Origin: Oscillospiraceae bacterium | GTDB taxonomy: Bacteria; Bacillota_A; Clostridia; Oscillospirales; CAG-272 | Direction of reading: 5' to 3' | Length of the DNA stretch: 5,905 nucleotides | NCBI GenBank assembly: GCA_015064425.1 | Contig: SVSF01000101.1 | Span: forward strand, 1-5,905 | Part shown: one piece after another, positions 5,870-5,905 of the stretch | How the letters are laid out: each line of letters opens with the position of its first letter | How positions within the stretch are numbered: the stretch's first letter is position 1 | The notes under the pieces: model-generated | Databases searched by the model: none | Seen by the model: only the letters and a program-made list of their open reading frames with translations | Told to the model about the DNA's origin: nothing | Made by a program: the position numbers and the translations under genes

Positions 5870-5887
5870 AACACATGAAAATGTGTT
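5870..5887. repeat. Operator-like perfect inverted repeat overlapping a promoter
   Basis: AACACAT (5870-5876) and ATGTGTT (5881-5887) are perfect 7-bp arms around GAAA. The repeat fills most of the -35 to -10 spacer and its last base is the first base of the -10 hexamer, the position from which a bound repressor blocks RNA polymerase. It could also fold as a GAAA tetraloop hairpin in leftward RNA or DNA. Confidence 0.5.
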
Positions 5888-5892
5888 ATAAT
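5884..5892 (+). promoter_or_regulatory. Extended -10 promoter reading out of the window to the right
   Basis: TGTTATAAT contains a perfect TATAAT (5887-5892) preceded by the TGN extension. A weak -35 candidate is TGGAAA (5865-5870, 4 of 6) at 16 bp spacing. Transcription should start near 5899 and serve a gene beyond the right edge. Confidence 0.6.
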
Positions 5893-5905
5893 AGAATCAC
5901 AAAAG

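Larger units (their letters stand above)
5785..5905. other. Unexplained DNA beyond the spoIVB break, possible left end of an inserted element
   Basis: Starting near 5785 the sequence no longer resembles spoIVB. It contains no long open frame on either strand. It holds an inverted repeat and a rightward promoter near the window edge, as expected for the upstream region of a gene that begins outside the window. A mobile element end is inferred from its abutting a truncated gene. Terminal inverted repeats and target duplication cannot be checked because only one side is visible. Confidence 0.35.

Overview
The window looks like chromosomal DNA of a low-GC, spore-forming Firmicute, probably of the class Clostridia. 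The signs are AT-rich intergenic DNA, strong AGGAGG-type ribosome binding sites, sigma-A-like promoters, and the 3' end of the sporulation peptidase gene spoIVB. No RNA gene or CRISPR array was recognised. Identifications come from reading the translations; no database search was possible.

Left half (1-3056, minus strand): one promoter at 3028-3056 appears to drive four closely spaced genes, in transcription order a TPR-repeat protein (2997-2236), a DUF4037-type predicted nucleotidyltransferase (2249-1308, overlapping the TPR gene by 14 bp), a histidine-phosphatase-superfamily enzyme (1295-540, 12 bp gap) and an AEC-family membrane transporter (503 to beyond the left edge, 36 bp gap). A sensor or scaffold, a nucleotidyl-transfer enzyme, a phosphatase and an exporter in one transcript is the most interesting layout here. 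Its substrate cannot be read from the sequence.

Middle (3107-4368): a class II fructose-bisphosphate-aldolase-family gene (3961-3107, minus) with its own promoter at 4186-4214 and an unusually long leader of about 218 nt. The leader carries an AGGAGG site followed by a 14-codon frame and a second, 30-codon frame. The 407-bp divergent intergenic region also contains a minus-strand terminator-like hairpin at 4248-4271 and two further inverted repeats.

Right half (4369-5671, plus strand): a two-gene unit encodes a membrane-bound isoprenylcysteine-methyltransferase-family protein and a RimJ/RimL-like GNAT acetyltransferase. It closes with a strong bidirectional terminator. Facing it is only the last part of spoIVB (5665-5796, minus). 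The homology breaks at the active-site serine motif and an in-frame stop follows. The adjoining unexplained DNA (5785-5905) carries a rightward extended -10 promoter overlapping a perfect 7-bp inverted repeat. This looks like the edge of something inserted into, or recombined with, spoIVB.
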